NCBI RefSeq assembly: GCF_958298935.1
Contig: NC_084938.1
Coordinates: forward strand, 24,533,501-24,597,500
DNA from: Phragmites australis
Taxonomy: Eukaryota; Streptophyta; Magnoliopsida; Poales; Poaceae
Direction of reading: 5' to 3'
Length of the DNA stretch: 64,000 bases
The position numbers were made by a program, and so were the translations under genes. Positions 1 to 11,100 of this stretch are shown here, one piece after another (position 1 is the stretch's first letter; each line of letters starts with the position of its first letter). Below the pieces are notes generated by a model that had not been told where the DNA came from, searched no databases, and saw only the letters and a program-made list of their open reading frames with translations.

Positions 1-84
1 ACCACTAATGTTGACAAATGGAAGCTAAAAATACGAACGTCATCCAAGAACGAAATAACCTGAACAGGTAGGATGGATGCTTTA

Positions 85-537
85 GTGTGCGTTTGATTGG
101 AGAGAATATGGCTATCCATATTTTGTTAGATGAGATGATCCGATTTTTTTTTGTTAGTAGTATGGATACAGCGATCTAATTTTTTTTAGTTAGACAGATA
201 GAACTTAGTTAGGGTTAACCAAAATTTTATAAGACCCACTTGTAATATATTTAGTTTTTCATTAAAATATAATCATATGAGATCTCGTTTTGTTGATTTA
301 ATTACAATGAATACAATAGTACAATTAGATTGCAAATCCGATAAACGTTTTAAAAAATAATATCATTTAAAACGTACTAACAAAAAAATGCATTTACTCT
401 AACTAATCAAAATGTACCACATCAATAAGTATTCCCATTATATAGCCATCCCATCTAACTTGCCCTCCAACCAAACAGCTCAAAATACTAAATGGCCATC
501 TCTCATCCAGGGAAATCACTCTAACCAAACACATCCT
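85..537. mobile_element. MITE-like element with imperfect TIRs
   Basis: The left end reads GTGTGCGTTTGATTGGAGAG and the reverse complement of the right end reads GGATGTGTTTGGTTAGAGTG, giving imperfect terminal inverted repeats around an AT-rich core. Ends built on GTTTGGTT(G/A)GAG are common in grass MITEs. The flanks are TAG on the left and TAA on the right, so only a weak 3-bp target duplication can be argued. No coding capacity is seen. The family assignment (Tourist-like or other) is open. Confidence 0.45.
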
Positions 538-867
538 AAGTGATGGAGACTAACCCTCCTAATGCCTTAGTCAGTTGCTAATCTGCTCCCAGAGGTATAC
601 ATACATAGTAGATTAAACTATCGCAACACCAGAATTCTATATTATGCTAAACAAAACCGTAAATGTAACATCTAGTGTCAAGTCTGGACACTACATAATA
701 TCTGATAAATGTTAAAGCTCAGGTGAACTAGAAAACTTTTTACACAATATTGAGTTGGGTTCGATCCTTCAAGGCAGCTCTCCTAGCATGCTGGGTATCC
801 TCCAGTGACAGGCAGCAAACATGAAGAGAAGATTAAGCTGGGTTTAATCCTTCAAGGGAACTTCTTA
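538..867. other. 3' flank / probable 3' UTR of the RNA-binding protein gene
   Basis: This AT-rich stretch follows the minus-strand stop codon at 868-870 and probably includes the 3' UTR of that gene. A similar phrase, roughly TTCAAGG with flanking TTTAATCC or TCGATCC, occurs twice (about 760 and 848). No further gene is visible and no poly(A) signal could be fixed with confidence. Confidence 0.35.
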
Positions 868-3800
868 TCATCCATAAGGCTGATATCGGCCTGACCTACC
901 AGTAAAACTCCCCCTATTCCTGTCAGGTGTGCTACCAGATCCAAAACTACCTAGAGCGGAATCATATGCCCCACCGTAGACGGAACCACCAAAGGCAGAA
1001 CTACCAAGGCCACCAAAGCTCTCATCAGCACCACCGGGTCTATAGCCACTTAAGTCCCCACCAGCATAAGCTCCATGAAAACCTCCATATAACCCTAAGC
1101 GATTAGGGTAACCAAATGATGACGCGTCTCCATAACCCCCTATTCCAGGATAGTACCGACCATATCCACCGCCAAATTCACCTAACCCACCATAGCTGCC
1201 AAGCCTACCGCCGAAATCTTCATCTCTCCTATAAGGATCAAATCCACCACCCCTGTAATTGACATAAACACTCGCCAATCCACCATAGTTATCAGCAGAA
1301 GGATGATCCCTAGAGTCACTATCATATGCTGACCTAGAATTTCTACCATGCACTAATGGTGGTGGATTTGAGGATTTCTTTGGTTCTGCTTTCTTGATCT
1401 CCACCTACAAACAAAGCAAATGACCTAAGCCCTGTCAAATAACCTATGGGGCTTTTCTATCAATTAAGCATGATGTTCCATGAAATTAGCACAGTTGCTG
1501 ACTTGAATAGAAGAATGCATTTTCTATCTGTAGATATTACTTTACATATTTTGCACCATAAGTACACAGTGGAGGGGATAACCATTTGTGGCATTTCTTC
1601 AATGAACTGCAGACTCACCTTTGAATCAGCAAGATCAATCATATTTCCATTTGCTAACAAATCATTTACAACTTGCTCAGAAGCAAAAACTATAAATCCA
1701 AAGCCTCGAGAGCGTTTTGTTTCATGATCACGCATAATCTGGTGGTCTACCACAGACCCATATTTTACAAAGAAATTCTTGAAATCATCTGATCAAGCAA
1801 ACAGATGGAAGGATCATCAGCAAGAATCAATGTAAAATAAATCTGATCATCATATGCCACACTGATACCACCTTCTGTTAGTGATGAGGGAAGCCCACCA
1901 ACAAATATCTTTTTAGTCTTGAAATCCTTAGAGCTAGATTGCACCGATCCTTTCGGTATGGTTCTCTTAATCTCAACCTGGAATAAACAAAAGACAATAC
2001 AACTAAGTAACAGTCAGCTGTGAACATGAGGGGGTTGCAGAAATAAATAGGTGATGCATGAGGTGTGGTCAACAAATGAAACTTCAGATCAAAAGTTGAG
2101 GAATGGGAAACACATTTGCAATAACTCCATCTAGTAACACGAGCAAATTAACAGAATAGTAAAACTGATCCCAAATTGCATCAGAAACACCATTAATAGT
2201 TTGCAAATCCAGCATTGGAAGACAACATACATTAACATGCTAAATGCTTGAACTAACCAAGCAATCAACAGTTAAACGTAGTCACTGTAGAAACGCTCAT
2301 GATTGTTTAAAATGCATTCACAACTAGATAACCAAAAAAAACATTGCACTTAGAAGTGAGAAGTCTCAATAAACATCAGAAAAAGAATGAAAATCTAGGC
2401 ACTTGAATCGCAAGGTCTAAATTCACATTTAAACAAAGGATAATTAGTCTAAACAATATGATAAAAAATTTGATGTTATATAAAGATTTTGTAATTGACC
2501 TGAATGTTAAGCCACTTCATCTAGAGTGGGAATGTGGAATCTTGACAATGAATACAGAAGAACACATATATATAGGGTGCAGGCATTAACAGTGCAAATA
2601 TAAGAACTGAAGCGAGAACTAACAAAAATGAAGCAACTCAACTCCTAAGTGGTGATACTGAGAAACACAACTTACTTGCTTCCCATTGATGACATGAATG
2701 TCCTCTATCACTTTATCAACAACAGCAGGGTTAGAGTATGTAATGAAGCCAAAACCCCGTGGCTGAGATATGTACCTATCTTTCATTATTACTGAATCAA
2801 CTATTTCTCCATACTGGCCAAAATGCCTCACAAACATAGATGCTATGGAAAATAGCATCGAACAAATTAGTTGCACCAAAGTAGAGTTAATCTGAGAATC
2901 TATTAATCCTGCAATTCACTAGTGTTCATGACATAACTCCAACATCAGACTAGTGAAGAGATAATATATAGAAAGGAAAAGGCACAAATGGCAAGACAAT
3001 TGATAGAGTTACAGTGCAACAGATACATGAGCTAATGCATAATGCATCATGCCATACTCTGTGCACTAATCCCCATGGACCAGTCTTAACCCTCTAGCCT
3101 CATTAAGTAAAACTGGAATCTCATCATTTGCAACGAAAATGAACAGAATGATTTACAAAGGCCAGGTACAAATCAACAGGCGTTTACATTGGGTGTTACC
3201 AATTAACAGAGTTAGGCATTATGCATTATGTACATCAGTGATGGACCAGAATACAGACAAAACAAGATCTTCATCAGGCAAAAATGCAGATATGGCTAAC
3301 AGGGTCGGTTGTGACTAAAAAAAATCAGCTATCACAGTACACAAGAATCAGAATGTTGTTGTGTCAGTGCAGAGTGCACAACTCAGAGTGATCACAAGCC
3401 ACAACACGGTTCGGAATCCATACTAAGCACAAAACATCAGTGTAAATTTTCGTACGCTGTAATTAACAAATACGCCTAAGGCACAGTATCATCGCAACAA
3501 TGCAGTGAAAAAAATACCACCTATCCAGATACCAACGGAATACCGTACAAGCATACCGTGTTGTAAAAAAAAAAAAAAAACCACAATCATACAACTGAAC
3601 GACAATGGGATCTCCCAATCCAACACAGATTAAGTGAGGTACCGCGCACCAACAGCATAAATAGAAGGGGTCAAGTGAGGTACCGTCTGTGGTGTCCCGC
3701 GGGAGCCCCCCGACGAAAATCTTCCTGCAAACCCAAATCAACCCCAACCAATCAGAGAGGTAAACCGAGATCGGCCGTAACCTCGCGAGGAGAGAGAGTG

Positions 3801-3907
3801 AGAGAGGGAGAGGGAGAGAGAGAGAGGAGGGCGGAGGATCCTTACCCCAGGCTGCCGCTTCCGCCGCCGCCCGCGTGCCCCTTGGGTCTTGGCTCCGCCT
3901 TCCCCAT
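868..3907 (-). CDS. hnRNP-like RNA-binding protein, two RRMs plus Gly/Tyr-rich tail
   Basis: Six coding exons on the minus strand join with consistent phase into 360 codons plus stop: 3907-3846, 3724-3684, 2842-2676, 1977-1872, 1788-1619 and 1404-868. All introns are GT..AG. RRM1 (about residues 22-93) has RNP2 KIFVGGL and RNP1 RGFGFITY. RRM2 (about 112-182) has RNP2 KIFVGGL and RNP1 RGFGFIVF. Residues about 200-360 are a low-complexity tail rich in Gly, Tyr, Ser and Phe (many YGG, FGG and GYG steps). This order is that of plant hnRNP A/B-type proteins, including the Arabidopsis RBGD group; such proteins bind RNA in nucleus and cytoplasm, and tails of this kind can drive condensation. The start is the first ATG followed by GKAEP, just before a clean donor at 3845. 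A MITE lies about 90 bp upstream of the ATG. Function in this plant is inferred from family only. Confidence 0.93.
3790..3827. repeat. (GA)n/(CT)n microsatellite in intron 1
   Basis: A near-pure GAGAGA tract lies inside the first intron (3725-3845) of the RNA-binding protein gene. On the transcribed strand it reads CT-rich and could support the polypyrimidine character of this short intron. It is likely to vary in length between individuals. Confidence 0.7.
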
Positions 3908-3999
3908 GGCCGTGCTAGGGTTCCGTGCCTCCGTGCGCCCTTGCGGTTTGGCTCCCTGAAATCGCGCGTGCGCTCGAACGATGTCGATGACTCGATTGG

Positions 4000-4599
4000 C
4001 GCGTGCGGCGTGAACTTTTTTATTTTTATATTTCTTAAATCGAAAAATAGTAAAAATAGGCATATATTTTGAAAAATCGAACATCTACAGTTCTACACTA
4101 TTATCGCCCTTCCAACCAACTTTCTAACGAGCTACATGTTAAAAAAATACAAAATTTTTATGTCCTCAAAATTTAAAACACTATGAAATAATTATAAAAA
4201 AATTAAAAAAAATTATGGTGCAAAAGATGATATAATCTAGCTCTTAAGAAATTTCAACTTAAATAATTACTTGTATAATGAGAAACAAAAAAGATAATTT
4301 TTATTATACAATGAAATTTATCTTCTTTTTCCTTATCTTGCAGATCATATTTTTATCATTTTTCTAAAAGCTAGATCATACTAGGATCCTCTATATCACT
4401 AATTTTTTAAACTATTTCGATAATAATTTGAATTTTAAGACCACTATAACACATAAGTTTTTTTATTTTTAAACTCGTCGTCCATATGACTTTTCAACGG
4501 GTGATATAAGTTTGATGTACGATTTTTAAGAATAGACGTTTATTTTTATAATTTTTCGATTTAAGAAATATAAAAATAAAAAGTTCTGTGCCGCGTGCG
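4000..4599. mobile_element. MITE with about 60-bp terminal inverted repeats
   Basis: Positions 4000-4060 and 4539-4599 are inverted copies of each other. Both start with a GC-rich tip (CGCGTGCGGCGTGAAC versus CGCACGCGGCACAGAAC in reverse complement). Both then run into the same T-rich stretch containing TTTTTATATTTCTTAAATCG. The 480-bp core is AT-rich and non-coding. The long TIRs and 600-bp size suit a Mutator-like MITE, but I could not define a 9-bp target duplication. It occupies the region directly upstream of the RNA-binding protein start codon. Confidence 0.7.
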
Positions 4600-5645
4600 T
4601 ACTTGGGCCGGGCTCATTTTTATGGGCCGTGCACCCGCCAGGCCCGAACCGCTAGCGGCTGGCGAAATGATGACGTGGGCCGCTCTATAATTTTGGTCAC
4701 TTTTGGGCCCACACCCACGAGTCACTTAGCTTTTGATGGAGCGCGCTATTTCGGCCTGCACACTGTCTTCATTTCTTCAAACCTGCAGGTTGTGTGATTG
4801 GGCAGCTGGCATTGTCATGGTTTGCAAAAGTACTACCATTTTTGTTTTTTTATTTCTTTTGACAAATTATACTTTCTTCAATTTGATGTTTGATATAACG
4901 ATTACGTAGAAAAGAATCTTTTACTAGGCACGACAAAAAAAGCTATAAAAATCGGAGCAGTTGCCATGTCAAACTAGTTCCATGTCTCTCGTGCTTCTCA
5001 CATTCACAACGATTTTGAATAAGAGAGCTGAGGTACCATGTTGTCAATCCAAGGGAGTTGGGGGTCTACTGCTTTGCACCCAATAGAAGTCCCTCTGAAC
5101 CGTTCTCTAAAACAATCTTTTTTGTTATGGATGTGAGAGAAAGAAGAAAAGAGAGAAGAAAAGAAAGATGAAGAGGAAGAAAGAGAGAGATGGGGTTGAT
5201 GAGCTCTCTACTTGTTCCTCTGCATTCGCAACTGCATGTTGTGGGCTCCGGAGTATATTGAAACTATGACCCTAGTTTAATGGAATGAAATATTTTACCT
5301 TAGATTTTAGTTATGTTATGAATTAAATATCAAGAATTTGCATCCAGAACCTTCGAAAACACGAATTCAATATGTTAGTTGCGCACGACATTGTTGGCTA
5401 CGTGCACAGTGAATTCTTAATCTTTTTATATATTCCAATCATTACGTGCAATGAATCCCGACGATGGGCAGCTGTGGTCAAACACATTGATCCACTAATC
5501 ACATTTTCTTGCTCGGCTAAGGCAGCTTCCTTGGAGTAGCCGCAGCATAAACTATCACACAACTGGAATTTGAGATGTGATAATTCTAGTAAACAATGTC
5601 ACCCCAGACATACTATAAATACATGTCAAAGGAGAATCAATTTAT
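4600..5645. other. intergenic, no gene recognised
   Basis: About 1 kb without a supported gene. It contains a purine-rich stretch near 5110-5200 (AGAAAGAAGAAAAGAGAG-type), echoed near 5690-5745. Short open frames here have no recognisable domain and biased composition. It probably includes distal upstream sequence of the RNA-binding protein gene. Confidence 0.4.
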
Positions 5646-5982
5646 CAGCGGCGGATCCAGCAAAAGGTTGCCGGCTCTATGGACAGGAATGAGAGAAAGT
5701 AGAGAGAAGAGGGAGATGAAGAACAAGAGAGAGGCTTAGGGAGGAGATGAGCTCTTCCTAGCATGATCTGGATATTTTGACTTCACAATGGTGAAATCAG
5801 AGATAGAATAATACGTTGTGAAGGACGCTACAATAATATTAAGGTAAACAATAATACTATAATGTTGCATCTTGTATATTTAAGATTGAACAAATCATAA
5901 TATTTTAAAGTTACCATAACTTTAGATTTTCTAAAGTCTGAGGATCCCGATTCCCCTAGACTCCATCCTGCTTCCGCCACTT
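5646..5982. mobile_element. possible decayed hAT-like MITE
   Basis: The left end CAGCGGCGGATCCAGC and the reverse complement of the right end AAGTGGCGGAAGCAGG resemble the CAGnGGCGGA ends of many non-autonomous plant hAT elements. The flanking 8-mers, CAATTTAT (5638-5645) and CAACGTAC (5983-5990), agree at five of eight positions, as expected for an old 8-bp target duplication. No ORF is seen. The call rests only on the ends. Confidence 0.35.
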
Positions 5983-7269
5983 CAACGTACGAAACCGAAT
6001 TGTTATTTGACAAATGCATTTGCGCAAAAATTGGAAAAGGGCAGCATTTCCCATGTCAACGCGAAATAATTTTGCTGGTTGGATCTAGCCAGTTCCGCTC
6101 ATTCTCCTTCATATCCATTTTCAGACAAAAAAACGTCATTGTGATTGATGGCTGCAGTTTTAGCTTATCAAACATTTTGTTTGGCTTTCATGTACCTCAA
6201 TTGTTTATACACCATAGTCAGTAGTAAGCTTTTGCAGCGCTTTACCAAAATTTGGCTTCGAGAAACGATCGCAGAATCTGGACAAAGCTGCCCAATATGA
6301 CGAGGCAAGTTTTACCCCGTGCGTACCAAACCGAAAAGAAATGGGATTGTTACAACTTGCCCGGATGCTTTCTCACTTGATTTTTGCATTCTCTCTCCAC
6401 CCTACACTCCGGCTGTCTACTTCACCTCCGGCGAGCCTCTAGGGTTAGGGTTTTGGGATTTTGGGGTTAAGGCTTCGACGAGGGCAAGCAACAGCCAAGG
6501 ATTAGGGTTTCATGGTTGTTAGGGCTGGATGTTGCTGCCGAACTTAGAAAGGGGACTGGGGAGGTAGGTAGGCATGGCGGAGGAGGCGAGCGTAGGGGTG
6601 GGATGGTGAGGTGGCGGTGACGTCGTCGGTCGTTGGCTATGGAGGAATTCCGATGGATTAACGCCAGGGCGGAGGCGTCAAGCCGTGCTTGGTTAGCGCG
6701 GCAGGGGACGACGGGAGCAGATTGGCGACGGGAGCCGTCGAGAGACAGGGGTGTCGGGGCGAGATTGTTGCAGGCAGCAGGAGGTGGGGGCCGTTTGGAG
6801 GTTAAAGATGATATCGGATTGTCCGATCATAAGATTTAACAGCAAAGAATTCGGTGAGAAGTAACTATGATTCATCTGGGTAAGAGGTAGACAGCGTCAA
6901 AAGAAAAGACCTTGGGTGTCAAATAAGGCTTACCAACATGGCAAGAACAGGACATCAAATCTGGTCAAAACTCCAAATTCGTTTGCATCGAACCCAGACA
7001 AGCCTGGAATCCTTTGAAATCTGCCAATTTACTGAAGTTTTGGCTCTTGTTATCGACATCAGATCAGACGCGCTCTATAGATTTTGTTTTTTTTTACACA
7101 AAACAAGGCGGAAAATTAGTCAGTTATAGAAAACCTGACAAATTTCTTCCAAAGCTCCGCAGTTTCAAAAGAGGAGAAATATGATTATGTCTACCTTTAA
7201 TAATATATCCAAAATTAATTATATTTTATAGTTTGTAACAAAATAATCAATCTTTGACTTGCGACGGTG
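5983..7269. other. intergenic with telo-box motif, no gene recognised
   Basis: The first part is AT-rich. At 6441-6457 there is AGGGTTAGGGTTTTGGG, a telomere-like box often found near plant promoters, and a second AGGGTTT at about 6503. The stretch 6540-6800 is GC-rich with a short plus-strand open frame (6633-6839) of low complexity and no known domain. It may be a gene or promoter fragment carried by an old transposon, but this is not supported further. Confidence 0.35.
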
Positions 7270-7459
7270 GGATCCGGATCCCCTGCCGCCAGAGCTATGA
7301 AGTCACGAATGAACAGTAAAGTGTGGGTAGGGGAACAGTTTTATATCAGTTACTGTAGCAAAAGTACTATTCCGTTAATTTACTGTGCCGATTTTACTGT
7401 TCCTAACAGTACATCTGATCCATCCATCACGATCCACGGTCCGCAGAGGATCCGATTCC
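7270..7459. mobile_element. Mutator-type MITE with 9-bp target duplication
   Basis: The ends are inverted: GGATCCGGATCCCCTGCCG on the left and GGAATCGGATCCTCTGCGG as the reverse complement on the right, about 16 of 20 identical. They are flanked by GCGACGGTG (7261-7269) and GCGACGGCG (7460-7468), a 9-bp direct repeat with one change. A second inner inverted pair, GAACAGTAAA (7311) and TTTACTGTTC (about 7393), makes the element foldable. A 9-bp duplication is the hallmark of Mutator-like elements. It lies about 700 bp upstream of the C2/GRAM gene start codon. Confidence 0.75.
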
Positions 7460-7468
7460 GCGACGGCG

Positions 7469-8175
7469 ACCCCCCAAACGCGGGGAAGGTCCGAGACCAG
7501 ACTACCAGAGGGGGAGAAGAGAAGACAACACGCGACGCCGAATCGAATCGGGGAAAAAAAAGCGGAGGCGCCTGCTAAGAACGGCGGATCGGCTAGCGTA
7601 CGCATCACCAGGGCGTTGCCTTCCCCCGCCTCGCTTTCCAATTTGTTTTGTGTGTCGTTGGCGAAATCTCGCTCTCCATGTGGGGAGGCTTTGACTTGAT
7701 CAAACCAAGAACACGCCTTTGAGCCGCATAATGCTCCAATACTCTACCGGTTTCTAAGTCCCGTCGCCGTTTACTTCCATCATTTGGTTTCATATTCCAG
7801 CAACTCGCGTGCGTGTGCCTCTTCTTACCTGTTCTTGCTCTCGTCTCGCTACGTGTAAATCTGATCTGCTTGTGTCTCAAGATCGTTGGGGCTGCGTGAG
7901 TTGAAGTCGGAGTTGGCAATGGCCAGGGAAGAAGCGAGTATTTGATCTGACTTCCAGAGAGTTATTGCTGCTTTGGTGTTGGGATTGGGCAGATTGGAGA
8001 GAGCGGTTGGTATCTTGGCTGATTTCTTGGGGGTAGCTACTGTTTTCTCGGATTGAAAAGGAATGATCTTTTGATCGATTTCTGCTCATATCTTGGTGAT
8101 TCTTTTTCTTGTCAACTTGGGGATTTGTCTGAAGTGGAGTTCTTTGGTTAGGTGTGGGTTGAGACCTGAGAAGAG
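7469..8175 (+). promoter_or_regulatory. promoter/5' leader region of the C2-GRAM gene, with short upstream ORFs
   Basis: The region between the MITE and the start codon has the CT/TG-rich texture of a plant 5' leader. No certain TATA box or transcription start could be fixed, and a leader intron is possible. An in-frame TGA at 8167-8169 precedes the ATG at 8176, supporting that start. If unspliced, the leader contains upstream ORFs at 7919-7945 (8 codons) and 8063-8074 (3 codons). Confidence 0.45.
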
Positions 8176-11100
8176 ATGAGGCTGTCTGTTCGTGTGATCG
8201 AAGCCCGCAACCTGCGGGCCATGGATTCCAACGGGTTCAGTGATCCTTATGTGAAGCTGCAGCTCGGGAAGCAGCGGTTCAAGACCAAAGTGGTCAAGAT
8301 GAACCTGAACCCGACTTGGGATCAGGAGTTCACTTTCCTCGTCGGCGATGTTAGGGATGTGCTCAAGTTCTATGTCTATGACGAGGACATGCTCGGGATG
8401 GATGACTTCCTTGGGCAGATGAGGGTGTCATTAGAGGATGTACTGGCTGCCGAGAACTTCTCGCTTGGTACCCGGTGGTACCAGCTTCTTCCGAAGGGAA
8501 AAACTGACAAGGTGGTCGATTGTGGTAATTTCTCTAGTTCTTTTGCTCATTGATGTTTGTTATGTGAAATCATGCTTCTTGCTTTTGTTCGTGCGATTTC
8601 AGTGTTTAACTTTCTGAATTGCATCATTTTACTGGTTACTACTATCTTGCTAGTTGCTATGAACTAGACACGCATGGATTCTAGTTATTTTTGTTTCTGG
8701 AAAATGTGATTACTCACTGTCTTTTTGTTTGGTTCCACCCTGCAGGAAAGATTTGTGTCTCAATATCTTTAGAAACAGCTGGAGCCACACGATCATGGTC
8801 TGATGATTTTGCAGCTGAATTAACTGATATACAGAGAGACTATTCATTGTCAAGTCAAAGCACAGAAGTATCTGTCACATTAGCTTATCAAGAAAGTGAA
8901 ATTTCTAAAGAAGATAATATCAGTGGGGATTATGATGGAGCTGAAGTCCCTGCAGAAGATAAATGTAGAGAACGTGCTGACAGAAATCTAGCTGCTTCAG
9001 AGGCCAAATCTAATGGGATTCATAATGCACCTTTGAATGGAGCTGAGACTTCTGAAACAGATAAGCCTGATAAGCCATCATTTGTTGATCGTGTCTGTCA
9101 AATATTTGCTAGAAAAAATGTTGATGCGGTGCCAACATCCTCCGTGAATACTAAGGCTTCAGAAGAAGTTCAAGAAGAAACAACAGTATATGAGGATCCT
9201 GTAAGCCAAAATAATTGTGTGTCTCCAGAGACACCATTTGATGAACTACTGAATTTTTTTGAATCGAGGCATGAAGGAGCTGAGATGCCTGTAAATTTAC
9301 AAGGCATTCTTATCAATCAGTCATATCTTGCCTCACCTAGTGATCTGAATAACCTTCTCTTCTCACCAGACTCAAATTTTCGACAAACAGTGATCGAGCT
9401 TCAGAGTTGTACTGATTTCAAAACTGAACCCTGGAGAGTCGATAATGATGGGGAGTCCTTGAAGAGAGTGATAACTTATACAACTGCACCTTCGAAATTG
9501 GTTAAAGCCGTTCGAGCAACAGAGGAACAATCTTATTTGAAGGCTGATGGAAAAGAGTATTCAGTTTTATTAAGTGTTAGCACTCCTGATGTTCCTTGCG
9601 GTACTTATTTTCGGACAGAAATTCTTTTTCGTATTATGCCAGGCCCTGAACTTGACTCTGAACAGCAGACATCACACTTGGTAATTTCTTGGCGCATGAA
9701 TTTTCTTCAAAGTACTATGATGAAAGGTATGATAGAAAATGGAGCAAGACAAGGCTTGGAGCAAAATTATGCACAGTTTTTGGATTTACTATCACAGAAG
9801 GTCAAGCCTATTGATGTAGAAGATGCTGGGTCTGATAAGGAACAGGTCTTAGCTTCGTTGCAAGGGGGGCAGGAATCTGATTGGAGGATAGCATTTGTAT
9901 ACTTCTTCAACTTTGGTGTCTTATCCTCTATTTTTGTGGTTCTCTATACTACTCTGCATGTTTTACGAGTGAATTCAAGTGTAGTTCAAGGGTTTGAGTT
10001 TCCAGGATTAGATCTTCCAGATTCTCTCAGTGAAATTATAATGGGTGGCCTGTTATTTCTTCAAGTACAGCACATTTTTAAGAAAATTACGTGCTTTGTT
10101 CAGGCAAGGGACCAAAAAGGTATATTTCTTTTATCTTTCATGCCATTTCATTCCACCTCTAGTATGAGTATCAGAATATGTACTTAAAGCAAGCTCCTCT
10201 TAAATGAAATATTTTCCTGATTTGTTTCAGTAGTAAAACAGGAAAGCTCAGGTACCCTTTGTGTTTATCTTGAATTGTGTAAAAATGAACCAATGAATAT
10301 TCCCTACTTATCTGACATCATAATGCTATAAGAGTGGAGCTTCTAAGTTTGGCTGCAAAAGAAATCAAGAAACTTCAGCTTGTACAGTTTTGTTCTCAAA
10401 ACAATATGCAACTAGCACCCTAATCCTCTGAGGAAAAACACTACAATAATATGGCTTGCATTTCTTGCTGTGTTCTATTGGATTTTATATGCATGAATGC
10501 AATTATGCCACTATCGCGTTAATATTGTCCCTCATGTAGTTGGTGACCATGGTGTGAAAGCACAAGGTGATGGATGGTTGTTAACGGCTGCTTTAATCGA
10601 GGGAACCAAATTGGCTCCAGTCGATGCTACTGGGTTCTCTGATCCTTATGTGGTATTTACTTGCAATGGTAAAACAAAAACAAGTTCAATCAAGTTCCAA
10701 ACACTGGAACCTCAGTGGAACGGTATGTGCTTTGTGCTACAGTTTCTGGTTTTTTTATGTAACCTTTTTTATTTTGTTCCATAACTACATATCACTAAGA
10801 AATGATAAATTTTGATTCCACTCTTAGAAACATTATGTGTTTTATGATAAATCACGCAACAGGTAACTAAACTTATCTTGCTAAATTATGCAGAAATCTT
10901 TGAATTTGATGCCATGGAGGATCCTCCATCGGTGATGAACGTACATGTATATGATTTTGATGGACCTTTTGACGAAGTTACCTCCCTTGGACATGCTGAA
11001 ATTAACTTTGTAAAATCAAACTTGTCAGAGTTAGCTGATGTATGGATTCCTCTCCAAGGTAACTTGGCTCAGTCTTGGCAGTCAAAGTTGCACCTAAGAA

